Assembly (NCBI GenBank): GCA_947500445.1
Contig: CANMSB010000016.1
Coordinates: forward strand, 1-64,000
Direction: 5' to 3'
From: an uncultured Flavobacteriaceae bacterium
Lineage (GTDB): Bacteria; Bacteroidota; Bacteroidia; Flavobacteriales; Flavobacteriaceae
Length of the DNA stretch: 64,000 bases
Position numbers and translations under genes: made by a program. The notes under the pieces are model-generated. The model did no database searches. It was not told the DNA's origin and worked only from the letters and a program-made list of their open reading frames with translations. Positions 18,193 to 28,600 of the stretch are shown in pieces. The first letter of the stretch is position 1. Each line of letters opens with the position of its first letter.

Positions 18193-19391
18193 CTGTCGTG
18201 TCAATCATCAAATGTTGGATAAAGACGTTTTAGTTTTATTCTTGCATCCTCCGATGTGAACTGCCAATCCGCCTTTGCGTTCCTGTTGTTCCTGTATTGT
18301 TGCCACGCCTGCACCTCCCTTTGCACTTCCGCCATGTTGTCGATCCTCCTCCCAAGGCATTGGCCCAAGAGCACGTTCAGTTCTATCTCGGCCATGTTGA
18401 GCCAACCGCCGTGCTTGGGCGCGTACACGAACTCGAACCTGTCCCACAGCCTTTTGGCCTCTTCCGGTGGATAGGTCTCGTACAAAGACCCCGGGTTTGT
18501 GCGTGTTCAGGTTGTCCATGACCAATGTGATCCTCTCGGCGTCCTTATATAGGTCGGCGATTCCGGACAGGTATTCCGCCCAGTCCCTCTTGGTCTTTGT
18601 CCGTGTCACTTTCACGTACCGCTTTCCAGCCAGTGGCTCGATCGCCATGAAAATGTTGCACACGCCGTTCCTCCTGTATTCGTGGTCGTACTTTTTCACA
18701 CTGCCCGGCACGGCCTTTATGGGGGTCTTTGCCTCGCCGATGAGCTGCTTTGGGGAATTGTCCATGCACACTACGGGTAACATAGGGTCGTACCTGCGTT
18801 TGTAGACCTCCAGCACCTTTTCCATATGGGCCACGAAATCGCCGTTCTGAAGGGGAGGTATCACCCAGCCCTTCTTCTTTCAGGGCTTGAGCTCGTTTTT
18901 TTTAGGAGCCGGCGTACCGTCTCGTGCGATATGGATTCGACGTATTCCAGTTCCACGGCCCTGTCGGCCAACAGCCTCAGCGACCACCTGGCGAACCCTT
19001 CCGGGGCCTCGTTGCAGCTCAGTGCGACCAAGCGGGCCTCCAGGTCGCCGTCCACCTTCCTCTTGTAGGTCCTTGTACCCTTGCTTCCGTTAAGGGCGGT
19101 GTCGAACCCTTCCTCGACAAACCTCTTCTTGACCCGGTCGATTTTCCTCATGCTTATGTTCAGGACCTGCGAAACCTCCTCGTTGGTGGATGCCCGGCCC
19201 TGGAACTCCCCACGGTCACAGTTCAACAATATCAGTGCGTTAAGCACTTTTTTGGGACTTGTGGGAACCCTTTGTGGAGATGTCCACAAGCGACATCCTT
19301 TCTTCTTGGGTCAATGTCACTTTGTATCTGGCCATGGTGATTTACGATAAAATTACTCAAATAATACGACTTTATATAGTTGACACGACAC
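18193..19391 (-). mobile_element. IS630-family insertion sequence
   Basis: About 1.2 kb bounded by 11-bp terminal inverted repeats TGTCGTGTCAA (18194-18204) and TTGACACGACA (19380-19390). TA dinucleotides flank both ends (18191-18192 and 19392-19393), as expected for IS630, which duplicates TA. The left flank is the broken IS5 transposase; the right flank is the last codon region of the FG-GAP gene. Confidence 0.85.
18201..19335 (-). pseudogene. IS630-family transposase, multiply broken
   Basis: The start ATG at 19335 opens MARYKVTLTQEERMS. The frame shifts in an A6 tract, then an HTH segment follows (STNEEVSQVLNISMRKIDRVKKRF, SHETVRRLLKK). At an A8 tract near 18896 the frame shifts again; the following frame contains a TGA where family members have Trp (KP-stop-KKK). 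The DDE part starts near 18864 (VVCMDNSPKQLIGE, LVMDNLNTHKPG) and shifts once more at a GGGG run near 18490 into YETYPPEEAKRLWDRFEF and HGGWLNMAEIELN, ending at 18201. One A-tract shift could be programmed, but the stop and the GGGG shift make it inactive. Confidence 0.85.
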
Positions 19392-22300
19392 TAGTCGCCA
19401 TCCACTTTTTTGAACACTTGAAGACTGTCCGAGTTATTGCCCACCCATATATACTCGCCCTTATCGGCATCTTTCCCGAGTTGAACCTTGATCATATTCT
19501 GTGCGTTCCTATTCGCCAAGAAACCCGAGGTGGCGCCTCTCGCAACCTTGAAATTACCCGCTCCATCTCCTTTCAGGAGGGCGCCTGAAAAGGCATCGTA
19601 GCGCCCCATGGTGACATCGGTGCTATAGTCGTTCCCAATGACCAGCGCGTCTAAATGACCGTTACCGTCAAAATCCGCTATAATAAATTCTTTTAACGGA
19701 GCCATTTGCAGCTCCATGGGCAAGGGTCGTATTTCAAATTTTCCCTGCCCTACATTTTCAACGTAACTACTGGTAAAGAGATAGCTCTCCAATACTTCTG
19801 CGTCTTTCAACTCAGAGGCCGTAAAGACTTCTTTAAACGGTTTTTCAGCATATTGATGATAGTTGGTAAAACGTCGCTTAAGTGGAGGGATTTGTTTAAT
19901 CAAATCATCACGATAGGCCACCGTCTGCTCAACCCCGTAAATATATTGGGATAAAACCGGGTCTATACTACCGTTTTGATCAAAATCTTTGGCGTACAAA
20001 CGAAAAGGTTCCTCTATGCTTGCCCTGTAATCCGTATTCATGCCTAGATTACCTGCTAAAAAATCCAGGTCGCTATCCTTGTCAAAATCGCCCGCTGCAA
20101 TCGTGTTCCACCATCCGTTTGAACCCGAAATGATAGTAGGCTCGGCGGCTAGTTTTCCTGCCCTATTCTCAAAAATTGTGATGGGCATCCATTCGCCTAT
20201 TAAGATCAAATCCTTGTCGCTATCACCATCAAAATCTGTCCACAGGGCGTCGGTGATCATGCCAATACGATTCAATTTTGAAACACCTTCCTTTATCGAC
20301 TTTCTAAAAGTACCTTTTTGGTTTTCCAATAAATAGCTTTGGGGGGTTCTGGGATATTCCCCCGGGCTTACACGACCCCCGACGAACAAGTCGGTATCCC
20401 CGTCCCCATCGTAATCGGCCGCAGCGATCGCTTTGGTGCTCGTCGGCATTGCAGGGAGTGCGGTCTCGTTGCGTACAAAATTTCCTAAACCATCATTTTG
20501 GTAGAGCCTATCCTGGTATATCGTGGGTTTCCCATATTGAATAACGCCACCGGAACACACATAAAGGTCCAGGTCCCCATCGCCATCCGAGTCAAAAAAC
20601 AGGGCGTTGGTGTCCTCATGCGCGTTGTCGAAGGCCCACTCCTCTTTAATGAAGGTGCCATCGGCTTTTTGAAAAAACAAAACGGCAGGTTTACCGGCCG
20701 CACCGCCTATAAACACATCCTCGTAGCCATCGCCATTCACATCCCCATTCGCCATTGCGGGTCCTAGCTGGGAGTGTTGGTGCGGTAAAAGGGATTGCTG
20801 TTTAAAATCGACCTGTTTATCTTCCTGATGCAAATACTTTACCTGATTCCGGGGCGCGGCTCTTTCGAAAAGAATCGGTTCCGTTTTCACCTTTACTGGG
20901 GCGCTAGCCTCTTTTGCCGAACTGTTTTTAAGCAACAATAACGTATTGGTCTCCACGTTTTTGCGAACCGCTTTTCTACCATCTGGAAAAACTACCTTGA
21001 TACTATCCAAAAGGGTTACCTCCCCCAAACCAAAATGTAGCATCGGGTCTACGCTGGACTGATAGCCACGATAGGTGGTGTGCTCGGCAAATTGCATTTC
21101 TTCTCCATAATACAACCAAATTTTTGCTCCCAAGGCCTGACGATTATGTGGGGTTCCTTCCAATTGTAGTTTCAGGTAGCGGTTGTTCGAAAGTTCATTG
21201 GCCCTATTTTCATAAATAAAGGCTTCTTGACCGATGTTGTTGACCACGATATCTAAATCGCCATCCAGGTCTAAATCGGCAAATGCCGCTCCACTCGAGA
21301 CCGAACGCTCATTGATACCCCATTCCTTCGATTTTTTTGCAAACCCCTCCCCTTTTCTATTCTGGTATACATAGTTGAAAAGGGAGGCCGCTGGCTGTTC
21401 GTTGATCAACGCCAATCTTCTTTCCTTTTGTGACTCCACCGTACCGAAAGGATTCCATTCGCCGTAGTTGATATAGTCTAGATTCCCTAGGTCTCTTTTA
21501 AAGCCATTGGTAATATATAGATCACGAAAGCCATCATTGTCGTAATCGGCCAAAAGCGCACTCCAGCTCCACCCGGTTTTGTGAACCCCGAATTGTTGAC
21601 CTACCTCACTATAAGTGCCGTCGCCATTATTCAATTGTAACGTATTGCGTGTGTACGATGGTTCATATCCATTATCGACGGCACGCTGAAAACGGTCATA
21701 GTTACCTGAGATTACGATCATTTTACGACGGTAGTTTTCTTCTGGCAGCATATCCAAAACGTACACTTCCGGCAAACCGTCGTTATTGATATCGGCAACA
21801 TCCATGCCCATACTGGCGTAACTTGTATGCTTAAAGAGCGCTGCCGCACGGTTGGTAAAAGTTCCATCCCTGTTGTTGATATAGGCGATGTCGTTACTTA
21901 AAAAGTCGTTGGTGATATAAACATCCGGCCAGTGGTCATTGTTCAGGTCGCTGACGTTCAGGCCAAGACTGTAGCCCTCGATTAATATACCTGCCTCTTT
22001 GGAAATGTCGGTAAATAAAGGAATGTCCTTTGATGTAGCATCGTAGCGTCCCTCTTTTCGTTTCAACTCGTTTTCGACGGTATTGTTGCGGTAAAGCTTG
22101 TCGGTACTGATAGCCTCGCCCCTTACTTTTTTGGGACGAATATAATTTACCTTTTCCAATTCGTATTCCGGGGGATTCACGATTACAAAAAGGTCAAGGT
22201 CACCGTCCTTGTCAAAATCGAAAAAATTGGCATGGGTGCTGGGCGAGGCGTCGGCTACACCGTAATGTTCAGCACTTTCGGTAAAGGAAATTTGATGCTT

Positions 22301-22795
22301 TCCATCTCGAATACCATTGTTGATAAACAGGAGGTTTTTAAGTTTTTCCGGGGATGCGATTCCGGAGACGCTTAGATAAAGGTCGAGCCATCCATCGGAA
22401 TTAATGTCGACTACGGTCACGCCCGTGACCCACCGGTCCGTCACCAAACCGGCCGCTGCGGTAGCATCCTTGAAGTTGAAATCGCCTCGATTTAGGTAAA
22501 GGCGACTGGTTTCCATACATCCACCAAAAAAAATATCCGGCAAACCGTCCTTATCAAAATCACCAACGCCGACCCCGGAACCCGTATAAATATTACTAAA
22601 ATTTAAAAAATTATAGTGATCATTTTCAATGATTTCGTTTTTAAATCCAACTCCGGTCAGCTTCGCGGGCAAGCTTTCGAAAAGCCGGGGCGTTTTAGAA
22701 AATTCGGTACATGAGCAGCACACGGCAATTGCTCCTATGCACGCTGATTGCATAACTTGAATACCAAAAAGGACGGCACTTTTTTTTTTAGGCAT
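19391..22795 (-). CDS. FG-GAP/VCBS-repeat lipoprotein with UnbV/ASPIC domain (copy 1)
   Basis: About 1134 aa from ATG 22795 (an upstream in-frame TTG at 22813 is less likely). Signal peptide with a Cys-rich lipobox (VCCSC). At least ten FG-GAP/VCBS blades with DxDxDG calcium-binding loops (DFDKDGLPD, DINSDGWLD, DLDLDGDLD, DYDGDGDTD), and a mid-protein ASPIC/UnbV segment (HFGLGEVTLLDSIKVVFPDGR). Such giant lipoproteins often accompany SusC/SusD pairs; their role is not established and is probably surface glycan or protein binding. Its paralogue lies at 25612-29241 and runs about 60 residues longer at the C-terminus. The stop codon here is formed at the IS630 boundary, so some C-terminal residues may be lost. 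A LacI-type operator lies 57 bp upstream. Confidence 0.85.
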   Translation of the reverse strand: MPKKKSAVLFGIQVMQSACIGAIAVCCSCTEFSKTPRLFESLPAKLTGVGFKNEIIENDHYNFLNFSNIYTGSGVGVGDFDKDGLPDIFFGGCMETSRLYLNRGDFNFKDATAAAGLVTDRWVTGVTVVDINSDGWLDLYLSVSGIASPEKLKNLLFINNGIRDGKHQISFTESAEHYGVADASPSTHANFFDFDKDGDLDLFVIVNPPEYELEKVNYIRPKKVRGEAISTDKLYRNNTVENELKRKEGRYDATSKDIPLFTDISKEAGILIEGYSLGLNVSDLNNDHWPDVYITNDFLSNDIAYINNRDGTFTNRAAALFKHTSYASMGMDVADINNDGLPEVYVLDMLPEENYRRKMIVISGNYDRFQRAVDNGYEPSYTRNTLQLNNGDGTYSEVGQQFGVHKTGWSWSALLADYDNDGFRDLYITNGFKRDLGNLDYINYGEWNPFGTVESQKERRLALINEQPAASLFNYVYQNRKGEGFAKKSKEWGINERSVSSGAAFADLDLDGDLDIVVNNIGQEAFIYENRANELSNNRYLKLQLEGTPHNRQALGAKIWLYYGEEMQFAEHTTYRGYQSSVDPMLHFGLGEVTLLDSIKVVFPDGRKAVRKNVETNTLLLLKNSSAKEASAPVKVKTEPILFERAAPRNQVKYLHQEDKQVDFKQQSLLPHQHSQLGPAMANGDVNGDGYEDVFIGGAAGKPAVLFFQKADGTFIKEEWAFDNAHEDTNALFFDSDGDGDLDLYVCSGGVIQYGKPTIYQDRLYQNDGLGNFVRNETALPAMPTSTKAIAAADYDGDGDTDLFVGGRVSPGEYPRTPQSYLLENQKGTFRKSIKEGVSKLNRIGMITDALWTDFDGDSDKDLILIGEWMPITIFENRAGKLAAEPTIISGSNGWWNTIAAGDFDKDSDLDFLAGNLGMNTDYRASIEEPFRLYAKDFDQNGSIDPVLSQYIYGVEQTVAYRDDLIKQIPPLKRRFTNYHQYAEKPFKEVFTASELKDAEVLESYLFTSSYVENVGQGKFEIRPLPMELQMAPLKEFIIADFDGNGHLDALVIGNDYSTDVTMGRYDAFSGALLKGDGAGNFKVARGATSGFLANRNAQNMIKVQLGKDADKGEYIWVGNNSDSLQVFKKVDGD

Positions 22796-22851
22796 AGTAA
22801 ATATCTTTCTCAAGGATTAACGAACTCATTTAGACTTTTGCCTTTATTGAC

Positions 22852-22863
22852 TTAAGCGTTTAA
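22852..22863. promoter_or_regulatory. LacI-family operator upstream of FG-GAP gene 1
   Basis: TTAAGCGTTTAA, the TTAAnCGnTTAA pattern, 57 bp upstream of the ATG of the minus-strand gene. Unlike the other sites, no TAnnTTTG core is evident beside it, and the IS1595 transposase gene lies only about 45 bp further upstream. Confidence 0.6.
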
Positions 22864-22908
22864 GCATTAATGTTCTTGATATAACATGGCGGGGATGCAC
22901 CATTCTTG

Positions 22909-23751
22909 TCACGAGATTGTCGCGAACATCCCTTCTTTCATGAAACTGCGGTTGAACCTATAGCAGTATTCGTCGAGATCGTCCTGAAGGTGCCCTATGT
23001 GGTGGTGTATGCCCCGGAGCCATCCTTTCAGGTTCATCACGGCGCGATGTAGCTCCGGGAAATTGCTCCTCTTTCTGCCCGACGGTATGCCCGCCAGGTT
23101 CTCGAAGGTCTTGGCCAAGGGGCCATAGCCGGTCCACTGATCTGTGGTGACCTTTGCGCCAGTGGCGATGTGGCCCTTCTTGAAACCGCCCAAGGAAGCT
23201 GCATCGGCCTTGGGTATCTCCCATGCGTACAGCCTGTAGACGCCCTTTTTCTTTTTCTCGATGCCGACCACTACCAACTTCTTGGTCCCGTTCTTCCTGC
23301 CCCGGATCCCTTCCTCCTGTCCACCGAACACGGTCTCGTCCACCTCGGCCGTACCGGTTATGGGATAGTTGCCCGAACTTTTCATTGCCTTTATCACTTT
23401 TCGCTTGAAGGCCCAACAGGTCTTCTGCCCAAGATCGAACTTACGGGAGAGCTCGGTCGAGGTAATGCCCTTTTTGTTGGTCGACACGAAGTACACGATG
23501 TAGAAGGCCTTCAGGATGTCGAACTTGACCTTATGGAAAAGGGTGCCCGCCGTAAGCGACTCGTCGTAGCGGCACGAGGTGCACTGGCGGAAGTGGGGCA
23601 TGCCGCCCTTGCAACTTCTGCCATGCCCACATCTTCGGCAGTTGAATCCATCGGCCCACTTAAAATCCGCGAGGTGGGAAAGACGGCTGTCGCCATCGGG
23701 GTAACGCTCTTGGAATTCGAAAAGGGACAGGCTTTTGAATCTTAGCTCCAT
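22909..23751 (-). CDS. IS1595-family transposase, apparently intact
   Basis: 280 aa. N-terminal zinc-ribbon with four Cys/His-spaced CxxC motifs (CRRCGHGR and CTSCRYDES), followed by the IS1595/ISXO2-type DDE domain: TAEVDETVFGGQE, TTDQWTGYG and HRAVMNLKGWLRGIHHHIGH, then a C-terminal YRFNR motif. No stop or frameshift is visible, in contrast to every other transposase in the window. Terminal repeats could not be defined with confidence. Confidence 0.9.
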   Translation of the reverse strand: MELRFKSLSLFEFQERYPDGDSRLSHLADFKWADGFNCRRCGHGRSCKGGMPHFRQCTSCRYDESLTAGTLFHKVKFDILKAFYIVYFVSTNKKGITSTELSRKFDLGQKTCWAFKRKVIKAMKSSGNYPITGTAEVDETVFGGQEEGIRGRKNGTKKLVVVGIEKKKKGVYRLYAWEIPKADAASLGGFKKGHIATGAKVTTDQWTGYGPLAKTFENLAGIPSGRKRSNFPELHRAVMNLKGWLRGIHHHIGHLQDDLDEYCYRFNRSFMKEGMFATIS

Positions 23752-23905
23752 CTTTCTTGTGTATTTTTACCCTAAATTAAGTACTTTGAAGCTCTTGGCA
23801 AAAAGCCCAGGACAAAAGCATTTAAAAAATCTGTGATTTGATTTGGATTCTTCTCCCGATCTCGTTATGTTAATATAATGTTGATTTTGCCAGGGGTTCA
23901 AAAAA

Positions 23906-24262
23906 ATGGCACATAATCTAGGATCTATCGATCGCACAAGACTTTTCACCGAACATTTCAAGGACATAGAAGATTCCCGTCGCACCCACAAAGGCAATTT
24001 CCTCCATCCGTTGATGGACATACTGTTGTTGGTGGTATCAGGCGTTGTCAGTGGGGCGGACGATCGGGAGACGGTAGTTCTGTTCGGGGAGAACCAGCTG
24101 GATTGGTTGCGCCGGCAAAGTCCCTTTTCCAACGGGGTTCCCTCGCCCGATATGCTGAAGAAGGGTCTTTTCGGCCCTTGACACCAAGGCCTTCAACAGT
24201 AGTTTCATGGGGTGGGCCTCGGCTCTGTGCGAACTCTCCCCGGGTAGAGTTGCTATATTAGA
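23906..24262 (+). pseudogene. ISAs1-family transposase N-terminal remnant (copy 1)
   Basis: ATG at 23906 gives 80-90 residues of the ISAs1 N-terminal domain (FLHPLMDILLLVVSGVVSGADD, ENQLDWLRR, GVPSPDML). A frameshift near 24165 follows, after which a second frame continues DTKAFNSSFMGWASALCE to about 24262. The catalytic domain is absent. Confidence 0.8.
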
Positions 24263-24293
24263 CTGGACATATACTCTATCAAAAAACAAATTA

Positions 24294-24480
24294 TCAGGCT
24301 ACTTTTTTTGCTGAGCCGTTTACATTCTTTTCTCTTGGATCTAGGCAGATGTAGTCTGGTCGGTATGGTTTTTTATTTTTTATTACCCTATATACGGTCC
24401 TTAGAAGTTTGTTTGACACGTTGTTCATAATCAGGAAATGGGGCTTTCCTTCCATCTGTTTTCTCTGGTAATACAATCTA
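24294..24480 (-). pseudogene. IS110-family transposase C-terminal remnant
   Basis: About 60 residues including MNNVSNKLLRTVYRVIKNKKPYRPDY, the typical C-terminal end of IS110/IS1111 transposases (NKLLR and a PY motif). All upstream catalytic parts are missing. Confidence 0.65.
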
Positions 24481-24510
24481 TATTCTTTAATGTATCATTC
24501 TGGGGGAAAA

Positions 24511-24735
24511 TCCCTCGCCTTTAGGCGAAGACTTTAGTTTTATAATTTTGTGTGATGCAGAACTATCGAAAGACATCGCATACGACCTATGATTGCAAGT
24601 ACCATATATTCTTGATAACCAAATATAGGAAAAAGGTTTTGGGCGGCGAGGTCGGAAGACGGGTCCGTGAGCTTCTACGGAAGGTATGCAAGCGCAACAA
24701 TGTCGAGATTCTGAAGAGGCATGTTTCGAGAGACC
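24511..24735 (+). pseudogene. IS200/IS605 TnpA remnant with left-end hairpin
   Basis: An imperfect-palindrome end (TCGCC-TTTA-GGCGA at 24515-24528), as found at IS200/IS605 termini, precedes a TnpA start (ATG 24555): YRKTSHTTYDCKYHIFLITKYR, then a normal TnpA sequence up to KRHVSRD. There it fuses with IS982 sequence in the opposite orientation. The HUH and catalytic Tyr regions are lost. Confidence 0.75.
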
Positions 24736-25375
24736 TGCATCGGTTCCTTTCCTATGTAGCCCTTGTCCGCATGGCCCTTGCCGAATATATTTTTCAGGAA
24801 GTTGCCCTTTTTGAAAGGTTCCCTGTCATCGACATGTGCCCGGGAGATGCGGAACTCCAGAATCTCGCCCTTCTCGTTGATCAACAGGTGCAACTTGAAG
24901 CCGTAGAACCATCCCATGGTGGACTTCCCCGTAGTGGCCGCCCCCTGGAAGACCCTGTTCCTTTTATCCTTTTGTTGTTGCACACCCTGATCTTGGTGGA
25001 ATCTGCAAAGGAAATACCGGTACATTTGCCCAGTGCCGTGGTCTTTGGGAACAAGGTCATTGGCAAAAGGCACCTGCCCATAAGTTCGGTGAACCGGTTG
25101 TAGGAAACGGTCCTGGGGAAATCCCCCTTCATGTGCAGCTTTACACGGTCAAGGTGAAAGTGCTTGAAGGTACGGTAGCCGCTCAAGTGGAAGAGCGCCA
25201 TTATGGTAATGACCTCCGCCTTGGACATAATGGGCGGGCGTTTGGAAGGGTTGCCCAAGAGGTTTTTCTCGACAATCTTGTCGTATTCCTTGCAGAACTC
25301 GTCCACAAGACAGCCCCGACTCCTCGGGGTCAGTAACCTGAAGGTTTGAAAACATGGCGGATTTTTTCTGTTAAC
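24735..25375 (-). pseudogene. IS982-family transposase, frameshifted and 3' truncated
   Basis: The right end of the element is near 25375 (ACAGAAAAAATCCGCC in the minus sense). The reading is DEFCKEYDKIVEKNLLGNPSKRPP... with SKAEVITIMALFHLSGYRTFKHF and GKCTGISFADSTKIRVCNNKR. A frameshift near 25000 moves it to NRVFQGAATTGKSTMGWFYGFKLHLL, and it continues through VDDREPFK to HADKGYIGKE. The end of the DDE domain is replaced by the IS200 fragment. A second frameshift lies near the N-terminus. Confidence 0.85.
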
Positions 25376-25611
25376 TAATTGTTTTAGAATACTTTCAGTT
25401 ACAAAAATTCCGCCTTTTTTCCTATATGAAGGCTATCATATATTAATCGAACTCAGGTTTGAAGATACGAATTATAGCAATGAATATCAAGGGGTTAGAC
25501 TACTGCTGAATATCCCTGGATATTCCATTCTTTAAATCGGAATCGTTTGGGACACTATTGATAAACAATGTAAGACCCCCGCTAAACTTACCCACTTATG
25601 GGAATCGTTTC

Positions 25612-28600
25612 TCAATTTTGCGCGGAATGTAGGATTGCATCCGTATTTGGGGTCACTTCACGCTGTTTACCCTGGGCATCGGTTATGACTATTTTTTGCA
25701 TCATCGGTTTCACTTCAAGGGATCTGGAACTTTGCGAATAATATCCTGAACCGTAGGGAAATTCAAGCAGCTCGATTCGACCGTCTTGGTAAAACATCTT
25801 GGCACGTTGATCCAAAGGTCTGAGTTTTATGGTTTTTAAGGGCGTTTGTCTCGGAATGCCAAAGACTTTAAGACTATCGTCGTTCACGGAAACCAAGTTC
25901 AAATAGGAACCGTCGTAATATCTAAGACGAACCAGCGCCTTGGCATCGCCATCAATGTAGAAATTACTCGTATCCAAATCGGAAACTTGAAAGTTCCCGT
26001 CTCCATTGCCTATTAAAAGCGATCCAAAGGAAGCGTCTTGCCATCCGGAAAAGACTTCGGGACTGTGCGAGTTCCCTACGGCCAGAATATCGGGAATACC
26101 ATCTTCATTAAAATCTTGTATCAGCGTTCCGTAGATGGGGGCGATTTGGGCCTGATAGGGTAGCGGCACCAGTTCAAAACCTTTTTCGCCCTTATTGATC
26201 AAACAGGCGTTATAGGAATAGTTCCATGAAAACACCTTCGCCTCTTGAAGTACACCGGAGGGTAAAATATCCGTTATACTGGCAGAAGCATAATCCCGGT
26301 AGGTGGGCAGCGCTTTTTTTAACGCGACAAGTTGCTTGTACAAGTCGTCCCGTAAATGTATCGGAACCTCACGACCGTCACGGTAATGGGTCATAATGGG
26401 ATCTATGACACCGTTTTTATCGAAGTCTTTTGCATAGATTCGAACAGGTTCCTCCGCTGTTGGGCGGAGTCTGGAATTGAGTCCAAAATTTCCCAGAACA
26501 TAATCCATATCGCCATCTTGGTCCAGATCGTGGCCGTTAATACTATTCCACATCCCTTTTATTTCGGATAGTGATTGCGTATCTATTTTTTCCAATTTAC
26601 CCTTTCGGTTTTTGAAGATAGTAAGGGGCATAAATTCACCGACCACTAGAAGATCTTGCCAGCCATCATTGTCATAATCGGACCATACTGCACTTCGAAC
26701 GATGCCCAATGTCTTCAGTTCTGGCAAGATCGAATCTGCAAGATTGGTCAGAATAGGTTCATGTGGTCTTTGCGTGTCGTTTTGTAGCAGCATGCTCTGG
26801 GCGGGCAACGGGTATGCCTCTGGTTGAGAGGCGCCTCCGACAAAGATATCGAGGTCCCCGTCCTTATCGTAATCCGCAGCGACCGCACATGAGCCGTTTA
26901 CTTTAGGAAAATCAAGAGCGGCGTTCTCAAATATTCGATTGCCGAGATTCAGCAATAAACGATCTGCGTAAAATCGGCTCTGTCTTCCGTTCTCAACACC
27001 ACCACTGACAATATAAACGTCAAGGTCGTTGTCGTTGTCGATATCGAGGAGCAAGCTAGCCTGATCTTCGTATAAAGGCGTATCTTCTATCAACAGACCT
27101 GCAAAAGTGCCACTTTTGTCTTGAAAGAATAGCTTGCCGGATGAGCCCTTTGCACCGCCGACATAAAAATCCTCAAGGCTATCTTGATCTGCATCGCCGA
27201 CGGACAACGACGGCCCTAGTCTTGAGAGTTTATGTGGAATCAGGATCTGGTAATCAAAATCATTAAATGGTGTTTCCTGGTGAACATAATCAAGCCCCTT
27301 TATGTTGGCCGGATCGAAAAGCTTTTGAACCAACGAAGACCTGTCCGAGCCCTTGGGAACCTTTGAGCCGGCCTCTTTGGAAATGACGATTCGTTGATTA
27401 GGTTTAACATCGCGGAGCATTTGGTTTGTTCCGTCGGGCCAGGTAATATCGATTTGATCTATTATCGAATCGCTACCGAGCCCAAAGGTGGCAATGGAAC
27501 TCACGGAAGACATAAAGCCTTTTGTTGGGTAATTGATATGTGATACAATGCCCTGAGAGGTTTTAAAACTGATTTTGGTGCCTATCGCCGCTGCGTTCGG
27601 TCGATTTCCTTCCAAAATCACTTGCAAATAATTGTTATCTCGATGTGTTGAGGTTATGGTGCGGTTTTCATAGATATAAGCGGCTTCGTTGATGTTGTTT
27701 ACGATAAGGTCCAAGTCACCGTCGTTATCAAGATCGGCATAGGCCGCTCCATTGGAAAAACTGGGCCTGGTAAAACCCCACTCCTCACTTTTGTCCTCAA
27801 AAAGGAGATTCCCCTGATTATGGTACAGCCGATTTGGAAGGTGTATGCCTTTCTGGGTTTTCAGGGACTCAAGATAGGCGGCGTCATCCCGTTTTCTTTG
27901 GTTGCCAAACGGATCGGTATCATCGTAATTGACAAAATCCAGATCGTTCACATCCTTCAAGAAACCATTGGTAATGAAAATATCTCGCCAACCATCAAGG
28001 TCCAAATCGGGCATCAGGGTACTCCAACTCCAGTTCGTATTGGAGACATTTGAAAATCTTCCGATCTCGCTAAACTTCCTGGGGACGGAATCCCGTAAAC
28101 CGTTGTTCATTTGTAAGGTGTTTCTTTGATATTGATCTACGTATCCGACTTTTTTCCGTGTATCGAATCCGAAATGATCGATAGACGGGTACATCATTTT
28201 TATCCTCTCATCCGCTTCGGGAAGCATATCAACGACCATAAAATCTTGCAGGCCATCATTGTTGATGTCCGAGACATCGATACCCATGGAGGCAAAACTC
28301 GTATGGTTCACATAATGACGGATGCGGTCGGTAAAGGTTCCGTCGCCATTATTGATATAAATAATATCGTTCGTGACATAATCGTTCGCTACGTAGATAT
28401 CGGGTTTGCCGTCTTGATTGAAATCATGTATCGCCAAACCGAGACTAAAACCTTCCAAAGTGATACCGGCCTTTTGCGAAATATCGGTAAATATTGGATG
28501 GCCGTCGCTTCCCAAACCGTCGTTTCGATAGAGGCGATCGGTGCGCTCAGGCCTCCCTTGCGGTTTGAGGCGGATAATGCGATTGGCTTCCGACCCGATA

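Noticed and set aside
16923-18211. Long minus-strand open frames opposite the IS5 transposase (about 195 and 222 codons)
   Set aside because: They are antisense shadows of a high-G+C transposase gene, show no family resemblance, and the plus strand carries clear transposase motifs.
18861-18910. Programmed frameshift making the IS630 functional
   Set aside because: The A8 tract could allow slippage, but an in-frame TGA right after it and further frameshifts in an A6 tract and a GGGG run cannot all be rescued.
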